From the NCBI GenBank assembly GCA_942491945.1, contig CALODD010000040.1, positions 1 to 59,956 on the forward strand: a stretch of DNA of 59,956 bases. The letters run 5' to 3'. Each line of letters opens with the position of its first letter. The stretch's first letter is position 1. Positions 51,735 to 59,956 of this stretch are shown piece after piece. Source of the stretch: JAJDYQ01 sp942491945 (lineage in GTDB: Bacteria; Pseudomonadota; Gammaproteobacteria; JAJDYQ01). The notes under the pieces were generated by a model. It was not told where the DNA came from and ran no database searches. It saw nothing but the letters and a program-made list of their open reading frames with translations. Made by a program: the position numbers and the translations under genes.

Positions 51735-52652
51735 TTATATCTCTAAACCCTCAATCTTTCGATGTAGTGTGGCTTTGCCAATACCCAGAGCTTTGGCAGC
51801 CTGGGTTTTATTGCCATCGGTGGATTCGATCGCTAGTTTAATGAGTGTTGTTTCGAACTCAGCCCGAATATCTTTGAGCGGGAGTTTTTTATCTTCGTCG
51901 AACAGGTCAGTGATTGCCTGATTCACCAGGCCTGTGGCTTTGGCTCGTATACTGTGTTCGCGGGTATATGGGACATATGACAGAAACATAAACAGGCGAT
52001 AGCGTGCTTCTGTATAGATCAGGATCGCAAGTAGCAGTGAAGATAGCAATGACTGTACTACAGTAGCGTTCATATGATATCCCATTGCCATCATAACGAT
52101 GACGAAAACGGTAAAGAGAGCCATTGGTGCTGTACTCAGGAGCACCACGGTGCTACGTTGCCTGGAAAGCGACTTTCTGGATTTAATGGAATTCCATATA
52201 AGTGCAACAAGTCCAAGAAGCGTGCTACCAATAACAAAAGACTGGATTACCCAGTAGTAACTTCCTTTGTCAGCAGTAATCGAATAGCTAAGCAGGTTAG
52301 TGCCGGCTATCAATTCATTGCCAGCAACTATGAAACCTGAAATGACCATAGAAACAGCAAGAAGAGCTGAAGTTGTATATTTTTGATACTTGAAGGTCAA
52401 CTGAAGGGCTAAAGCAAAAAATGTGGCAGCTGTAAATACAGCTGCCACATAATAGGCCTTCATCGAGATCAGGCTGATAAGTGCGTCTTCTATATAGACA
52501 AATAGCATGAATTCAGCCAGATTCAGGAAAAACAATGCGACCAGAAATAAAGCAAGACCAACATTTTTCTTAAACAGAGCCCCACGTGCTACGGCAAAAA
52601 GTATAGCTTTGATGAGGAGAGCGATGAATGAAGGTATTGCTAAAAACGTCAT
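51735..52652 (-). CDS. Seven-TM membrane protein with C-terminal Fis-type helix-turn-helix
   Basis: A 305-residue protein of unusual build. Seven hydrophobic helices are visible at about residues 4-24, 30-53, 66-87, 93-112, 131-152, 166-190 and 196-215, resembling the 7-TM sensory regions of some histidine kinases. A short cytoplasmic segment follows. Residues ~266-305 match the Fis/NtrC-type DNA-binding domain: LIKLAIESTDGNKTQAAKALGIGKATLHRKIEGL. No kinase, AAA+ or receiver domain lies between. It therefore looks like a membrane-embedded one-component transcription regulator. Its start is 2 bases from the end of the KAS III gene on the same strand, so the two are probably translated together. 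I do not know a characterised family with this architecture. Confidence 0.8.
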   Translation of the reverse strand: MTFLAIPSFIALLIKAILFAVARGALFKKNVGLALFLVALFFLNLAEFMLFVYIEDALISLISMKAYYVAAVFTAATFFALALQLTFKYQKYTTSALLAVSMVISGFIVAGNELIAGTNLLSYSITADKGSYYWVIQSFVIGSTLLGLVALIWNSIKSRKSLSRQRSTVVLLSTAPMALFTVFVIVMMAMGYHMNATVVQSLLSSLLLAILIYTEARYRLFMFLSYVPYTREHSIRAKATGLVNQAITDLFDEDKKLPLKDIRAEFETTLIKLAIESTDGNKTQAAKALGIGKATLHRKIEGLEI

Positions 52653-52654
52653 AG

Positions 52655-53660
52655 TTAAAACACCATTCCAGTTTGACTAATTGATAATCCGCTGCCGGTG
52701 CCCAATATTAGCACTTTTTCACCTTTTTGTGGTGGGTTGTAGTGAAAATTTACAGGCATAGTTGCACTGGTTATGTTGCCAAACTTTTTATAGGTAATCG
52801 GTGCTTTATCACGACTAATATTTGCCAATGAGGTCATCTGGCGATGAGGTCGCGCACCAACCTGGTGACAGTAGAGTCGATCAACGTCTTCTGGTGCCCA
52901 TGAAAGCTTCTCGTAGGTATCTTCAATCATAGTCTTGTGGAAACTGATAATCTCATCACTAATCGATTTCATGAGCATTTGGCCGTCGACATGACCAGTT
53001 TGGTCATATTCGTAGTAGCAGAGATTCGCATGGTGACCATTCGAAGAGAAATTGAATTTCTTGAAGCCAGTTTTGGGAAGGGATTTACGTATTACGACTG
53101 CACCACCGGCATCACCGACAGTCAATGCACCCAGCCAACGTTGCATATCTTCGTCATTTTCGGATACTGACAGACGTTTAACGGCCTCGAACATAATATT
53201 GCTGGGTTTTTCACCTGTGCAGATCAAGGCAGTAGAGGCGCTGCCAGTGGCTATCATGGCGTCAGCGACAGAGATCCCGTTCATAAACCCATGACAGGCA
53301 TTGCTCAGATCAAAGCATGAGGCATGTTCAGCTCCGAGCTTTTGTTGCACTCTGTGCGCAGTTGCGGGTTCGATCCAGTCACGCTCGATACCGCAGAAGA
53401 TGATGAGATCTATTTCCTTTACATCAATCCCAGAGTTCTGGATTGCAATTTCAGCACCTTTTAGAGCCAGGTCAGATGGTTTTTCATGGCTTTCGGCAAC
53501 ACGACGTTCCTCAATGCCTACGACAGAAGAAATAAATTTCTCATTTTAGTCCAAATCGCTTTTCTGATTGAATTTCACTCAATAGGTCGTCTGATTTAAC
53601 GACTTCATCAGGCACATAACCACCAATTCCAATAATTTCCGTATTTCCATTTACTAGCAT
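52655..53660 (-). CDS. 3-oxoacyl-ACP synthase III family enzyme, one-base frame break near the N-terminus
   Basis: A thiolase-fold condensing enzyme of the FabH/KAS III group, about 334 residues. The ATG at 53660-53658 has an AGGGAG Shine-Dalgarno and reads MLVNGNTEIIGIGGYVPDEVV. The frame then breaks at the A4 run (plus-strand T-run 53544-53547), where one extra base fits. It continues EKFISSVVGIEERRVAESHEKPS to the stop. The catalytic triad is complete: Cys in DLSNACHGFMNG, His in LYCHQVGARPH, Asn in FGNITSATMPVNF. It is not in a fab cluster; the partner gene is the 7-TM/Fis regulator. Housekeeping FabH, a DarB/PqsD-like enzyme or an OleA-like enzyme are all possible. Confidence 0.85.
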
Positions 53661-53841
53661 AATTGTTACTCCCTATAAAAAGTATGGTATTAAAAATAGA
53701 GGCACGTGTGGCCGGCTTTTTACCGGCATAAATCTACGGCGTCCTATTTATGAAACTATAGTAAATGGCTGGCGTATCAAATATGAGATTGTGTTTTTTA
53801 GGTGTTTTTTTCGCGATTATTCTGAAAACGACAGGATATTT

Positions 53842-54141
53842 ATGGAAATCACGCGCGAAACACATTTTTCATGTGATCACGTTGAAAATGAGCATGACCA
53901 GATCATCTATGATCAGGTCTGCCGTCTTTTGCGTAGACCAGAGCTAGTGCAAGGTTTTCTGCATGAAATGCAGAGCGATCGACTGGTTTTTGGCTCGTAC
54001 GATGCTGACCACTTTGCTCAGCTTGTAATGGATGATGCCGCAGAAATTTTAGGACGAGAGTTGATTGATCGGATTGTCCAGTATCTGTGGAAAATTGCTG
54101 AATCTGAGCTCAGCGATACCAGGCTTCGGGTACTTCACTAA
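53842..54141 (+). CDS. Hypothetical protein, divergent from the KAS III gene
   Basis: I do not recognise this gene. The ATG at 53842 has AGGAT just upstream and gives 99 residues, starting MEITRETHFSCDHVENEHDQI; an in-frame start at 53791 would add 17 residues with little support. The product is soluble and predicted mostly helical (DQVCRLLRRPELVQGFLHEM, RELIDRIVQYLWKIAESEL), with two cysteines and several histidines. It is divergent from the KAS III-regulator pair across 181 bp and not clearly linked to moxR, 130 bp downstream. Confidence 0.6.
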   Translation: MEITRETHFSCDHVENEHDQIIYDQVCRLLRRPELVQGFLHEMQSDRLVFGSYDADHFAQLVMDDAAEILGRELIDRIVQYLWKIAESELSDTRLRVLH

Positions 54142-54271
54142 ATACCTAGACCACTTTTGGCTAATCCAGCCTTTCTCTACAACCTCTAACAACCATTTCA
54201 GGTTAAAATTCCCACAGTTGAATCATCTGGCCTGAGAACTGTCAGTGCTGTAATGCCATTTGGGGAATTTA

Positions 54272-55228
54272 ATGCAGGAAAATACGGGTAAGAAGACTGA
54301 TCAGCTTAATCAGGCTGTCAGCCGTGAGCTAGAAAGAGCTGTCTCTACGATCAGTCAGGTTATTTTGGGTAAAGATGAGCAGATACGCCTGGCATTGACC
54401 TGTCTTGTGGCCAGAGGCCATTTACTTATTGAAGATCTCCCCGGTGTCGGTAAAACAACCTTATCCCACGTGATAGCCCAGGTAATGGGGCTAGATTTCC
54501 AGCGTGTGCAATTTACCAGTGATCTTCTGCCTTCAGATGTTATTGGGGTCTCGATATATGACCATGGTAATGGCTCATTTGAATTTCATCCCGGGCCAGT
54601 ATTTTCACATTTGATTCTGGCGGATGAAGTCAATCGCGCCACTCCCAAGACGCAAAGTGCGCTTTTGGAAGCAATGGAAGAGCATCAGGTGACCGTAGAA
54701 GGTGAAACGCGACCATTACCAGAGCCATTTTTTGTTGTAGCAACTCAAAACCCGACACATCAGATCGGTACATTTCCACTACCTGAATCACAACTGGATC
54801 GTTTTTTATTGAGGATTCATCTCGGATACCCAGGTAAAGATGCCGAACGAGAGCTATTAGCCGGTGAAGATCGCCGCAGCATGATAGACGGATTAGAAGC
54901 CGTATTTAGTCCTGAAAAGCTCAAAACGGTGCAGAAACAAGCTGGCCAGCTACATGTATCAGAAGCTTTACTCGACTATGTACAGGCCATAATTGATTTC
55001 AGCCGACAGTCATCGCACTTTGAGTTTGGTTTGTCTCCACGGGGAGGGTTAGCACTTCTTAATGCAGCACGTGCCTGGGCAATGGTTTCTGGTCATGACT
55101 TTGTTGTGCCTGAACATGTAAAGGCTGTCTTAGCCGCCGTCGTCAATCACCGGTTACCTGCAAATGGATCACAGGATAGTCAAAGCACGGCAGCAGAACT
55201 AATCTCTAACGCGGTCCCAGTTCCTTAG
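54272..55228 (+). CDS. MoxR-family AAA+ ATPase
   Basis: A 318-residue cytoplasmic AAA+ chaperone-like ATPase. The ATG at 54272 with GGGGA six bases upstream is chosen over an in-frame TTG at 54260. Walker A is LIEDLPGVGKTTLSH (about residues 51-65), Walker B is LILADEVNRATPKTQSALLEAMEEHQV, sensor 1 is VVATQNPTHQIGTFPLPESQLDRF, and the C-terminal lid includes GLSPRGGLALLNAARAWA. MoxR proteins with an adjacent DUF58 protein and transglutaminase form a common module thought to mature or assemble a protein complex. The DUF58 gene follows after 2 bases. Confidence 0.93.
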   Translation: MQENTGKKTDQLNQAVSRELERAVSTISQVILGKDEQIRLALTCLVARGHLLIEDLPGVGKTTLSHVIAQVMGLDFQRVQFTSDLLPSDVIGVSIYDHGNGSFEFHPGPVFSHLILADEVNRATPKTQSALLEAMEEHQVTVEGETRPLPEPFFVVATQNPTHQIGTFPLPESQLDRFLLRIHLGYPGKDAERELLAGEDRRSMIDGLEAVFSPEKLKTVQKQAGQLHVSEALLDYVQAIIDFSRQSSHFEFGLSPRGGLALLNAARAWAMVSGHDFVVPEHVKAVLAAVVNHRLPANGSQDSQSTAAELISNAVPVP

Positions 55229-55230
55229 CT

Positions 55231-56256
55231 ATGGCTTCGGTATTGGCTGACAGGCTGCTGTCGCCGATTTTCTACCCCTATCGATGGTTGCGACGGCAGA
55301 TTCGAAAGCCGCTGGATAACTTTCTCGCGAGTCGCAGCGGGCCATTCAAGCAGGGGGTTCTTCTCGATAGTTCACGTGTCTATATCGTGCCAACACGGGT
55401 TGGGTTTATTTTTTGTCTGCTGCTTATTTTCCTTTTACTCGGCTCGATCAATTACACCAAGAGTCTTGGATTCATGCTGACTTTCCTGCTGGCAGCGCTC
55501 GCAAATGTATCCATGCTCATGACCTGGAGAAATCTTGCCGGTGTCCGTTTAAAGGGAATAGGTGCTCAACCGATATTTGCTGGGCAGGATGCGCGATTCG
55601 CAGTTCAGCTTGAAAACACGTCGGCGGATCAACGTTATTCCATCGGACTCATGCATAATGGCAATTTAACAGACTTGGTCGATATACCCGGCCAGCAAAT
55701 CACAGTGATGCATTTTCATGCTCCGACAGATCAGCGTGGTTACTATGACCCAGGAAGAATACGAGTAGAAACAGAATTTCCCCTGGGTCTATTTGTTGCG
55801 TGGACATGGGTTGACCTGGGTATGGAGGCGCTTGTTTATCCCACTCCTGCTGATAAAGCCTCTAGTCCCAACAGTATCGATAGTTCCCAATCTGGTGAAG
55901 AAGAATCCGAGGGCGAGGGCCTGGAAGATTTCGCCGGTATTAAAAAGTATCAGCCGGGTGACTCCTGGCGGCGTATTTCCTGGAAGACAGTTGCTCGTAC
56001 CGGTGAGCTATACAGTAAAGAATTCACCGGTGGGCAACCCGAACTGGAATGGATTGACTGGTTATCTATAGATGAACCACGGCTGGAGAAGCGACTATCT
56101 ATCATGGTTCGTATGGTATTGAATGCGCAGGCATCGGGGCGTATCTATGGCATACGTTTACCCGGAAAAGAGATTAAGCCAGATACTGGAACGACGCATC
56201 AACATCATTGCCTGGAGACATTGGCGTTATATCAGCTCGGAGATCGTGATGACTAA
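55231..56256 (+). CDS. DUF58 domain membrane protein
   Basis: A 341-residue protein with two adjacent N-terminal TM helices (about residues 55-100: VGFIFCLLLIFLLLGSINYTKSLGFMLTFLLAALANVSML). The DUF58 motif follows the soluble region: FAGIKKYQPGDSWRRISWKTVARTG (about residues 234-258). Partner genes in moxR-DUF58-tgpA clusters include VWA proteins, but none is present here. The function is unknown beyond this association. The stop overlaps the next start by 8 bases. Confidence 0.9.
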   Translation: MASVLADRLLSPIFYPYRWLRRQIRKPLDNFLASRSGPFKQGVLLDSSRVYIVPTRVGFIFCLLLIFLLLGSINYTKSLGFMLTFLLAALANVSMLMTWRNLAGVRLKGIGAQPIFAGQDARFAVQLENTSADQRYSIGLMHNGNLTDLVDIPGQQITVMHFHAPTDQRGYYDPGRIRVETEFPLGLFVAWTWVDLGMEALVYPTPADKASSPNSIDSSQSGEEESEGEGLEDFAGIKKYQPGDSWRRISWKTVARTGELYSKEFTGGQPELEWIDWLSIDEPRLEKRLSIMVRMVLNAQASGRIYGIRLPGKEIKPDTGTTHQHHCLETLALYQLGDRDD

Positions 56257-58222
56257 TGCTGATCGCGGTCGTCTCTGGGCGCTACTTGCCGGTATAGCCC
56301 TGGTTGCTATTCCATTTTTAACCCGAGTGCCTTTACCTGTCACGATATTGGCAATATTCATGGCGGGTTGGGTTAGCCTGATTATCATGGGGCGCGCAGG
56401 ACAGCTCAATAAATGGCAGCGGCTGGGTATGTTACTACTGGTATTGCTCATTATGACGATGTCATATGGAACCCTGTTAGGTAAGGAAGCCGGCACGGGG
56501 TTTCTATTATTGCTTGGTTTTTTAAAAGTCTTTGAAATCAAAGATAAACGCGATGTATATATTGTCATTTATCTTGAATACTTTTTGATTGCGACTAATT
56601 TCTTTCATAGTCAAAGCCCATGGATAGCCGTGTATGTCTTTGCTTCAGTCATCTATTTAACCTCAGTTATTCTGTTTTATAGTGACCTTCAGGCATCACT
56701 GAATCTACGAGCTCGTCTACGCATAGCGGGGCGCATGATCGTTCAGGCTATTCCGTTAATGCTAATTCTATTTATCTTGTTTCCGAGAATACCGGGACCA
56801 CTTTGGGGCCTGCCAAAGGACGCCGATTCAGCTGTAACAGGTTTAAGTGAAGACATGTCTCCCGGTTCGATGAGTAGTCTAATTCAATCGGAAGAGGTGG
56901 CATTCCGAGTACGCTTTGATGGTGAGATTCCCGCACATGAAAATCTATATTGGAGAGGTCCGGTGTTTACCCAATACGATGGGCAAACCTGGGCACCACT
57001 GGATGCAGGATCAAAATCAAAAGCGAACTTAGTTGAAGGTAATCAAGCATCCAGGGAGCTGACTTATACCGTCACGTTGGAACCACACCAGCGTAAATGG
57101 CTGTTTGCTTTGAATTATCCAACTGATTTGCAAGGTAAGCCCTACCAGCTGACACGTGAATTGCAGCTACTTAATAAGGATAAAGTTCGTAACGTAATCC
57201 AATATAAGCTGACATCTGACCCTACACTAGAAAATCATGGGTTTTTTGAGTTCGAGCGTGAACGTAACCTGCAATTACCAACACATCTCAATCCAGAAAC
57301 CCAGGCACTGGCCCAGCAATGGGTTAAAGAAACAGATGGTGATCATGGTCAGATTATTAACAGGGCACTACGTCATTTTAATCAGCAACCTTTTGTATAT
57401 ACCCTGAATCCGCCGATTCTCGGTAACGATGCCATGGATGATTTTCTATTCGAAACCCAACGAGGATTCTGTGAACACTATTCGAGCGCCTTCGTGTTTC
57501 TGATGCGTTCAGCCGGAATACCAGCACGTGTCGTGACGGGCTATCAGGGTGGCGAGAAAAACCCGGTTGATGATTATCTAATCGTCCGACAGTCTAGTGC
57601 TCATGCGTGGACTGAAGTGTGGCTAGAAGGTAAAGGTTGGCAGCGGGTTGATCCAACGGCAGCCGTATCGCCAGACCGGATTGAAAGCGGTATTCAAGAT
57701 GCCGTGGCCGAGCGCGATCAGCTACCTTCCATCTTAATTGATGGCCATGGCTGGTTTCGGTCAGCTCGCTATCAGTGGGATAGTTTTAATCACACCTGGA
57801 ATGAGTGGGTGGTCGGTTTTGATAAAGATCGACAGAAACAGTTTCTGTCGAATTTAGGTTTTAAGAATATCGATTGGCAGGGCATGGTGATCGGCCTGAC
57901 TGTATTGATGTCAGTGTTCGGTTTGATCATTGGTTGGTGGGTGTTCAGACAAGGCGCAGGAACAAAGGTTGACCGTATCCTGCGAAGCTATGCACGATTC
58001 TGTAAGAAGCTGGCGAGAAGCGGGCAAGAACGACAAACCACAGAAGGCCCACAGGAATATGTGCAGCGTATTGAAAACAGGCTCAATCCCGACACAGCGA
58101 GACAGGCGCGTAATATCCTCAGGCGGTATTTGTCCATACGCTATGGCTCAAAGAATTCTCCCGATGAGCAGCGTCGATTTGTTAAAATGGTGAATGCTTT
58201 CAAAGTTGCACTCGCTAAATAG
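56249..58222 (+). CDS. TgpA-like membrane transglutaminase
   Basis: A 657-residue membrane protein; the ATG at 56249 overlaps the DUF58 stop, while an upstream in-frame start at 56123 lies inside DUF58. About five to six N-terminal TM helices (residues ~10-190), then a periplasmic transglutaminase-like domain with the full catalytic triad: Cys in RGFCEHYSSAFVFLMRSAGIPARVVTGY (about residue 408), His in SSAHAWTEVW (about 451) and Asp in WQRVDPTAAVSP (about 466). A last TM helix is at about 545-567, with a cytoplasmic C-terminal domain. Relatives such as Pseudomonas TgpA are needed for viability. Confidence 0.92.
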   Translation: MTNADRGRLWALLAGIALVAIPFLTRVPLPVTILAIFMAGWVSLIIMGRAGQLNKWQRLGMLLLVLLIMTMSYGTLLGKEAGTGFLLLLGFLKVFEIKDKRDVYIVIYLEYFLIATNFFHSQSPWIAVYVFASVIYLTSVILFYSDLQASLNLRARLRIAGRMIVQAIPLMLILFILFPRIPGPLWGLPKDADSAVTGLSEDMSPGSMSSLIQSEEVAFRVRFDGEIPAHENLYWRGPVFTQYDGQTWAPLDAGSKSKANLVEGNQASRELTYTVTLEPHQRKWLFALNYPTDLQGKPYQLTRELQLLNKDKVRNVIQYKLTSDPTLENHGFFEFERERNLQLPTHLNPETQALAQQWVKETDGDHGQIINRALRHFNQQPFVYTLNPPILGNDAMDDFLFETQRGFCEHYSSAFVFLMRSAGIPARVVTGYQGGEKNPVDDYLIVRQSSAHAWTEVWLEGKGWQRVDPTAAVSPDRIESGIQDAVAERDQLPSILIDGHGWFRSARYQWDSFNHTWNEWVVGFDKDRQKQFLSNLGFKNIDWQGMVIGLTVLMSVFGLIIGWWVFRQGAGTKVDRILRSYARFCKKLARSGQERQTTEGPQEYVQRIENRLNPDTARQARNILRRYLSIRYGSKNSPDEQRRFVKMVNAFKVALAK

Positions 58223-58230
58223 AACTACGC

Positions 58231-59424
58231 ATGAATGACGATAAAATAATAAATAAAATTCATAATGAAATCAGTCTATTAAGAGAAGAACTTAATACTC
58301 ATAACCATAAATATTATGTGCTCGATGATCCGAGTATTCCCGATAGTGAATATGATCGCCTGTTCAGGGAATTACAAAGCCTGGAAGAGCAGCACCCCGA
58401 GCTAATCACGCCCGAATCACCGACCCAGCGTGTCGGTAGTGTCCCGGCCAGCCATTTCGACAAAATCACCCATGAAATCCCGATGTTGTCGTTGGGCAAT
58501 GCCTTTAGTGATCAGGAGCTGGAAGATTTTGACCGGCGCGTACGTGAAAAGCTGGTGGTCGATGAAGTTGAATATGCCGTAGAACCGAAGCTTGATGGAC
58601 TGGCAGTGACATTGATGTATGAACACGGTCGATTAGTTTATGGGGCGACACGTGGTGATGGCACGACCGGGGAAGATATCACGCAGAATATACGTACCAT
58701 TCAATCCATACCTTTGCAGTTGGTCGGTGAGAACCACCCTGAACGGTTGGAAGTACGTGGCGAAGTTTTCATGCCGAAGTCAGGTTTTGACAAGCTTAAT
58801 CAGAAGCAGCGCGACCTGGGAGAAAAAACCTTTGCGAATCCACGAAATGCAGCTGCAGGTAGCCTCCGACAGCTGGATTCCAAAATCACAGCCTCGCGGC
58901 CACTGGATATCTATATCTATGCATTAGGTCAGGTTTCTTCAGAGATACCGGCTAATCATGCCGATACACTCAACCAACTCAAGCAATGGGGACTGAAGCA
59001 TTCGCCGTTATTAAAAGTGGTGAAAGGTGTTGCCGGGTTAAAAAACTATTACGAAGAAATCGGTAAGCAAAGAGATGGCTTACCGTACGAGATTGATGGT
59101 GTGGTCTATAAGGTTAATTCCTATCCACAACAGCAAACGCTTGGATATGTTTCCAGAGCACCGCGGTGGGCCGTGGCACATAAATTTCCCGCACAGGAAG
59201 AACTGACCGTACTGGAAGATATCGAAATACAGGTTGGACGTACGGGTGCATTAACACCTGTGGCACGGCTCAAGCCTGTCTTTGTGGGTGGTGTCACTGT
59301 AACTAATGCCACGCTGCATAATATGGATGAAATCATCCGTAAAGACGCCAGGGTAGGAGATACCGTTATCGTCCGACGTGCAGGCGATGTGATTCCCGAA
59401 GTCGTACGCTCAATCGTGAACCTC
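58231..59424 (+). CDS. ligA: NAD-dependent DNA ligase LigA, truncated at a chimeric junction
   Basis: The first ~397 residues of LigA, which seals nicks using NAD+. The NMN-binding N-terminus (HNHKYYVLDDPSIPDSEYDRLFRELQ), adenylation lysine in AVEPKLDGLAVTLMYE (about residue 119), TRGDGTTGEDITQN, and FANPRNAAAGSLRQLD are intact. The OB fold begins at LEDIEIQVGRTGALTPVARLKPV and DTVIVRRAGDVIPEVVRSIVNL. After that, homology to LigA stops; the rest of the OB fold, zinc finger, HhH and BRCT domains (about 270 residues) are missing. The same frame runs on to 59919 but encodes unrelated, G+C-rich sequence. Confidence 0.93.
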
Positions 59425-59956
59425 ATCTACCAAGAGGCCAAGATCGCCGCGGCGCCGCCGGGTGCCGGTCTTAGTGTGCGCTCATGCGCGGCGATCTTCG
59501 CGGCCGACCTCGTGGTGAAGGCGTGGAGCCATATTTCGCGACGCCCGGATCGGCCGGCGGTGATGGCGATCAGCGTCCTGGTGTTCGCGCTCGCCTACCT
59601 GGGCGCTGAAGCCTTGGAGTGCGAAGCCAATCCGAAGGCATGGAGGAACCGCAACCAGGGTCTCGCGCAAGCTGTTCCATCTGCCGCTGATCTTGTTCGG
59701 CGGCGCTGCTCTCCTTCGCCCACGGATCCAACGACGGCTGCGAATACGCGGTCGGTCCCGCTGGCGGCGATCCTGACCAGCGCGGAGTCGGGCGTGCTGC
59801 TCACGGAAGTCGGCGTGCCGTTCTGGGTGATGCTGATCGGCGCGGTGGGCATCAGCCTCGGCCTGTTTCTGTCGGTCCGCGCATCGTGCGCATCGTCGGC
59901 GAGCAGATCACCAAGATGAATCCGATGCGCGCCTGGTGCGGCGCTGTCAGCCGCCT
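59425..59956 (+). pseudogene. Frame-broken PiT-family phosphate transporter fragment from foreign G+C-rich DNA
   Basis: Reading across frames recovers a PiT (inorganic phosphate/cation symporter) sequence. In order: IYQEAKIAAA, MAISVLVFALAYL, KLFHLPLILF, LLSFAHGSND (the family signature, normally FAHGANDVANAVGPLAAI), then VGPLAAILTSAESGVLLTEVG, PFWVMLIGAVGISLGLFL and IVRIVGEQITKMNPMRAWCGA. At least three frame changes occur within 530 bp. Codons are strongly G/C-ending, unlike everything before 59420. It fits alphaproteobacterial-type PiT proteins. A contig-end chimera is the simplest reading. Confidence 0.8.

Noticed and set aside
58231..59919. A single 562-residue LigA-transporter fusion protein
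   Set aside because: The part after about 59424 has foreign composition and its true PiT sequence lies in several frames, so the open frame is accidental.

Overview
The window looks like chromosomal backbone from a non-enteric gammaproteobacterium of moderate G+C. The evidence is gene order: carB-greA-yhbY-rlmE-ftsH-folP-glmM-tpiA-secG-tRNA-Leu(GAG)-nuoA..N; prmB-aroC; leuCDB-asd-fimV-truA-trpF-trpBA-accD-folC-SPOR-cvpA-purF-metZ; lpxH-ppiB; moxR-DUF58-tgpA-ligA. nuoC and nuoD are separate genes, and methionine synthesis uses metZ as in Pseudomonas-like lineages. No rRNA, CRISPR array, insertion sequence, prophage or replication origin was seen.

Layout. 1-7340: transcription and ribosome maintenance, FtsH protease, folate and cell-wall precursors, triose-phosphate isomerase, SecG and one tRNA. 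7341-22007: a complete 14-gene respiratory complex I operon behind a good sigma-70 promoter. 22014-25317: prmB, a pair of inverted palindromic repeats, aroC and an MFS transporter. 25318-28149: the most accessory-looking part, with a 335-bp gene-free leader, a 24-bp tandem duplication over a start codon, an autotransporter with a MAM-like passenger domain, and a small orphan gene. 28159-33455: a LysR regulator divergent from leuCDB-asd. 33578-46833: fimV and a long biosynthetic run ending in purF and metZ. 46846-49539: ferritin-like protein, lipoprotein and PAS sensor. 49530-53660 (minus strand): lpxH, two cyclophilins, a 7-TM membrane protein with a Fis-type DNA-binding tail, and a KAS III enzyme. 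53842-59424: orphan gene, then the moxR-DUF58-transglutaminase cluster and truncated ligA.

Three results stand out. (1) The metZ leader holds a SAM-II type riboswitch followed by mutually exclusive antiterminator and terminator hairpins, a complete SAM-responsive off switch. (2) A KAS III condensing enzyme lies 2 bp upstream of a membrane-embedded regulator made of seven TM helices plus a Fis-type helix-turn-helix; this could be a small-molecule synthase and sensor pair and is the best candidate for an undescribed system. (3) A eukaryote-style MAM domain is carried as passenger of an autotransporter.

Sequence quality matters here. ftsH, nuoJ, aroC, ppiB and the KAS III gene are interrupted, mostly by one-base changes, although most neighbours are intact. 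The last ~530 bp are visibly G+C-rich and encode a frame-broken PiT phosphate transporter fused onto a truncated ligA. I read this as indel-prone sequencing plus a chimeric contig end, not genome decay.
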